Below, in pieces: positions 21,226 to 25,115 of a DNA stretch of 25,115 nucleotides. How positions within the stretch are numbered: the stretch's first letter is position 1; every line of letters begins with the position of its first letter. The notes under the pieces were generated by a model. That model was given only the letters and a program-made list of their open reading frames with translations. It ran no database searches and was not told the DNA's origin. The stretch comes from an uncultured Dialister sp. (lineage in GTDB: Bacteria; Bacillota; Negativicutes; Veillonellales; Dialisteraceae). The position numbers and the translations under genes are program-made. The DNA is taken from the NCBI RefSeq assembly GCF_900765565.1, contig NZ_CAAFRZ010000265.1, forward strand, positions 1 through 25,115. Direction: 5' to 3'.

Positions 21226-22871
21226 AAGAAATCATTGAAAAAGCAAAGGACGCAGCCGTTGCAGCCGGCGAACTGCCGGAAGGCGACTACGCTCCTGTAC
21301 AGCGGCTGGAAGTGCCGAAGGAAAAAGAATTCGGCGACTATTCCACCAATGCCGCCATGCAGTGGGCAAGGACGGCCCATAAAGCACCCCGGCAGATTGC
21401 AGCGGCCGTGGTGAAACATATCGATACCCCCCTGGTGACCCGCATGGATATTGCAGGCGCCGGATTTATCAATTTCTTCCTGGCCCGCGACACGGTGTAC
21501 CAGGAACTGAAGAATATCCTGGCCGCCGGTCCTTCCTACGGAGACCTTCCGAAGGATAAGAAAGACCGGTTCCTGGTGGAATACGTATCCGCCAACCCCA
21601 CGGGGCCCCTCCACATCGGCCACGCCCGGGGGGCGGCCTACGGTTCTGCCCTGGTAAACCTGCTCCGGGCAGCGGGATATGACGTTTATTCCGAATACTA
21701 CGTGAACGATGCGGGCAACCAGATCGACCACCTGGCAGAATCCATCAATGCCCGGTATCTCCAGCTCAATGGTATCGATGCAGAAATTCCGGAAGACGGC
21801 TACCATGGCCAGGACATCATCGACACCGCCCGGCACATCCTGGAAAGGGACGGCAAGAAATACCTGGACATGGATGAAAAGGAACGGCTTTCCATTTTCA
21901 AGGAACTGGGACTCAAAGAAAAGCTGGCAGCCCTGAAGAAGGACCTCCACGACTTCAACGTGGACTTTGACAACTGGTTCTCTGAAAAATCCCTGTACCC
22001 CGACCAGGCAAAGGCAGCCCTTAAGGTGCTGAAGGACGAAGATAACCTGTACGAAAAGGATGGCGCCCTGTGGCTACGGACCACGAAGAACGGGGACGAC
22101 AAGGACCGGGTAGTGATCCGGACCAACGGCGTGCCCACCTACTTCTGTTCCGATATTGCCTACGTGGGCAATAAGATCCGCCGAGGCTACAACAAGCTCA
22201 TCGATATCTGGGGCGCCGACCACCACGGATACATTATCCGCCTGAAGACAGCCATGAAATTCCTGGGCTACAACCCCGATGACTTCGAAGTCATGCTTCT
22301 CCAGATGGTGACCCTCCTCCGGGACGGACAGCCGGTGAAGATGTCCAAGCGTACCGGCCAGGCCGTGACACTCCGGGAGCTCATGGACGAAGTAGGCACC
22401 GATGCAGCCCGTTACTTCTTCTGCGCCAGGACCCTGGATTCCCAGATGGACTTCGATATCGACCTGGCAAAGAAACATTCCAATGAAAATCCTGTATACT
22501 ACATCCAGTATGCCAATGCCCGTATCCACAGCCTGTTCCGCCAGGCAAAGGAAGCCGGCGTAGCATGGGATGGAAAGTTTGAACATACCGATTTCACAGC
22601 CCTGAAAGAAGAATGCGAACTGGACCTCATCAAGAAGATGGAAAACTACCACCAGCTCGTAGCCGGAGCTGCTGCGGAAAGGGCACCCCAGCGCATTGCG
22701 AAATATGCCTATGAACTGGCAGCCCTGTTCCACCATTTCTACAGGGAATGCCGGATCCTCGGCGTGGGGGACAACCTCACCCAGGCGCGGCTGGGCCTCA
22801 TTACGGCAGTACAGTACATCCTGGTCCATGCCCTCACCATCCTCGGTATCTCCGCACCGGAACACATGTGA
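21204..22871 (+). CDS. argS: Arginyl-tRNA synthetase
   Basis: The 555-residue class I aminoacyl-tRNA synthetase attaches arginine to tRNA-Arg in the cytoplasm. The order is complete: N-terminal Add-1 domain (about 1-95) that recognises the tRNA elbow; catalytic Rossmann domain with ANPTGPLHIGHARG (HIGH at 137-140); GADHHGYIIRLK at about 338-349; KMSKR at 379-383; and the C-terminal all-alpha DALR anticodon-binding domain (about 435-555). Length and motifs are normal, with a full KMSK lysine set. The ATG has GGAG about 5 nt upstream inside the preceding gene, and the two genes overlap by 22 nt. The next gene is pyrG after a repeat-filled gap. Confidence 0.98.
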   Translation: MEVREELKEIIEKAKDAAVAAGELPEGDYAPVQRLEVPKEKEFGDYSTNAAMQWARTAHKAPRQIAAAVVKHIDTPLVTRMDIAGAGFINFFLARDTVYQELKNILAAGPSYGDLPKDKKDRFLVEYVSANPTGPLHIGHARGAAYGSALVNLLRAAGYDVYSEYYVNDAGNQIDHLAESINARYLQLNGIDAEIPEDGYHGQDIIDTARHILERDGKKYLDMDEKERLSIFKELGLKEKLAALKKDLHDFNVDFDNWFSEKSLYPDQAKAALKVLKDEDNLYEKDGALWLRTTKNGDDKDRVVIRTNGVPTYFCSDIAYVGNKIRRGYNKLIDIWGADHHGYIIRLKTAMKFLGYNPDDFEVMLLQMVTLLRDGQPVKMSKRTGQAVTLRELMDEVGTDAARYFFCARTLDSQMDFDIDLAKKHSNENPVYYIQYANARIHSLFRQAKEAGVAWDGKFEHTDFTALKEECELDLIKKMENYHQLVAGAAAERAPQRIAKYAYELAALFHHFYRECRILGVGDNLTQARLGLITAVQYILVHALTILGISAPEHM

Positions 22872-22912
22872 AACCAGCTGCTCCGGCGGTATGGAAATAT
22901 CACACAATCAAT

Positions 22913-22980
22913 TAGTGAGGAGTCAGGAGGAAGGAGTGAGGAGTGAAGGTGCGGCGCACTATTTATATAGCGCCGCAAGT
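22913..22980 (+). repeat. Family A repeat, copy 10
   Basis: TTAGTGAGGAGTCAGGAGG and AAGGAGTGAGGAGTG, then GCGGCGC (22951-22957) with GCGCCGC (22970-22976). It sits just after argS and faces copy 11. Confidence 0.75.
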
Positions 22981-23052
22981 TACTGATTTTATAGAATGAC
23001 TGCGTGAAGTGGCTTGCGTTTTATCAGAAACAGGAAGTTATTATAAAAATCC

Positions 23053-23115
23053 ATGCCGCTCTATGAATGGATGCGGCATACCACCACTCCTCACTCCTCA
23101 CTCCTAACTCCTCAC
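23053..23115 (-). repeat. Family A repeat, copy 11
   Basis: ATGCCGC (23053-23059) with GCGGCAT (23073-23079), then ACTCCTC heptamers to 23115. The hairpin stem differs from the other copies but remains complementary. It forms an inverted pair with copy 10 across 76 bp. Confidence 0.7.
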
Positions 23116-23172
23116 TATCTTTACACTGTATATTAGAGAGTTTCTTCTGTCATCTTTCATCATCCATTTCAT

Positions 23173-24800
<1,628 letters not shown>

Positions 24801-24807
24801 GAACAAT

Positions 24808-24838
24808 AAAAAAGGCACCGCTCCGGCGGTGCTTTTTT
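24808..24838 (+). terminator. Terminator of pyrG
   Basis: GCACCGC-TCCG-GCGGTGC (24815-24821/24826-24832) with six Ts after and six As before. Confidence 0.94.
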
Positions 24839-24850
24839 ACTGTAGGAATT

Positions 24851-25029
24851 TGACGGATAGAGTCATTTCCGTCGGGGCTGTTAGCTTCTAGCTTCTAGCA
24901 GCCAGGAAAGCTCTACCGCCTGCGGCATGAATGGCTGACAAAAATATGGCGGGAAGCGACGCAGGCTGGTCCTCTTTCCTGAAAGCTGGCTGCTGGAAGC
25001 TGACAGTCCCATGCTAGTGACGCTAACCA
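24851..25029. repeat. Family C long imperfect palindrome, copy 4
   Basis: The left arm begins TGACGGATAGAGTCA and includes GGGGCTGTTAGCTTCTAG and GCCAGGAAAG. The right arm includes CTTTCCTGAAAGC and GAAGCTGACAGTCCC and ends GTGACGCTAACC. Confidence 0.65.
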
Positions 25030-25039
25030 CCAAAGCGTT

Positions 25040-25096
25040 CCCCCTTGGAGAAGGGGGACGGCCAAAGGCCGGGGGATGGATAGCCGCGAAGCGGCT
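25040..25096 (+). repeat. Family D three-hairpin repeat, copy 5
   Basis: Hairpins CCCCCTT/AAGGGGG (25040-25046/25051-25057, loop GGAG), CGGCC/GGCCG (25059-25063/25067-25071, loop AAA) and AGCCGC/GCGGCT (25082-25087/25091-25096, loop GAA), with GGATGGAT before the third. It is the reference for the interrupted copy at 1769. Confidence 0.82.
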
Positions 25097-25115
25097 TAAG
25101 AAGTCTGATATCTGA

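Overview
The window looks like a bacterial chromosome of the Bacillota. A Negativicutes member near Dialister or Megasphaera is my best guess. The basis is the ywiB-like/argS/pyrG gene order, strong AGGAGG-type ribosome sites, a moderately GC-rich genome, several amino-acid symporters behind glycine riboswitches, and a lipid-A/LPS-type kinase fold suggesting a diderm cell. This placement is inference; no rRNA or other marker is present.

Layout. 1-365: repeat remnants, then a perfect DnaA box one base from a perfect ParB parS palindrome, immediately before an exported SGNH/GDSL hydrolase (366-1580). 1581-2757: no gene; structured repeats, a dense cluster of DnaA-box-like 9-mers and six tandem 8-mers. 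2829-3611: ZIP-family metal transporter. 3960-7977: two Na+:alanine/glycine (AGCS) symporters, each behind a tandem glycine riboswitch with a terminator. 8728-12549: three minus-strand genes (ThrE-type threonine/serine exporter, an unrecognised membrane protein, a small kinase-like protein). 13692-15602: third riboswitch plus AGCS unit. 16350-17614: Na+:dicarboxylate/glutamate-type symporter. 17656-19748: fourth riboswitch plus AGCS unit, with a 163-bp miniature inverted-repeat element between switch and gene. 20729-22871: YwiB-like protein translationally coupled to argS. 23184-24838: pyrG with its terminator.

Functionally, 4-20 kb is an amino-acid transport island: four glycine-sensing symporter units, one acidic-substrate symporter and one Thr/Ser exporter. 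This fits an organism that lives largely on amino acids. The leaders show mutually exclusive pairings that predict glycine switches uptake OFF.

The most unusual content is between genes. At least seven families of short structured repeats (called A-G here) fill nearly every gap. Several show compensatory base changes in their stems, and some are inserted into one another. With the parS site and the DnaA-box cluster, which point to an origin-proximal location, these are the parts most worth a second look.
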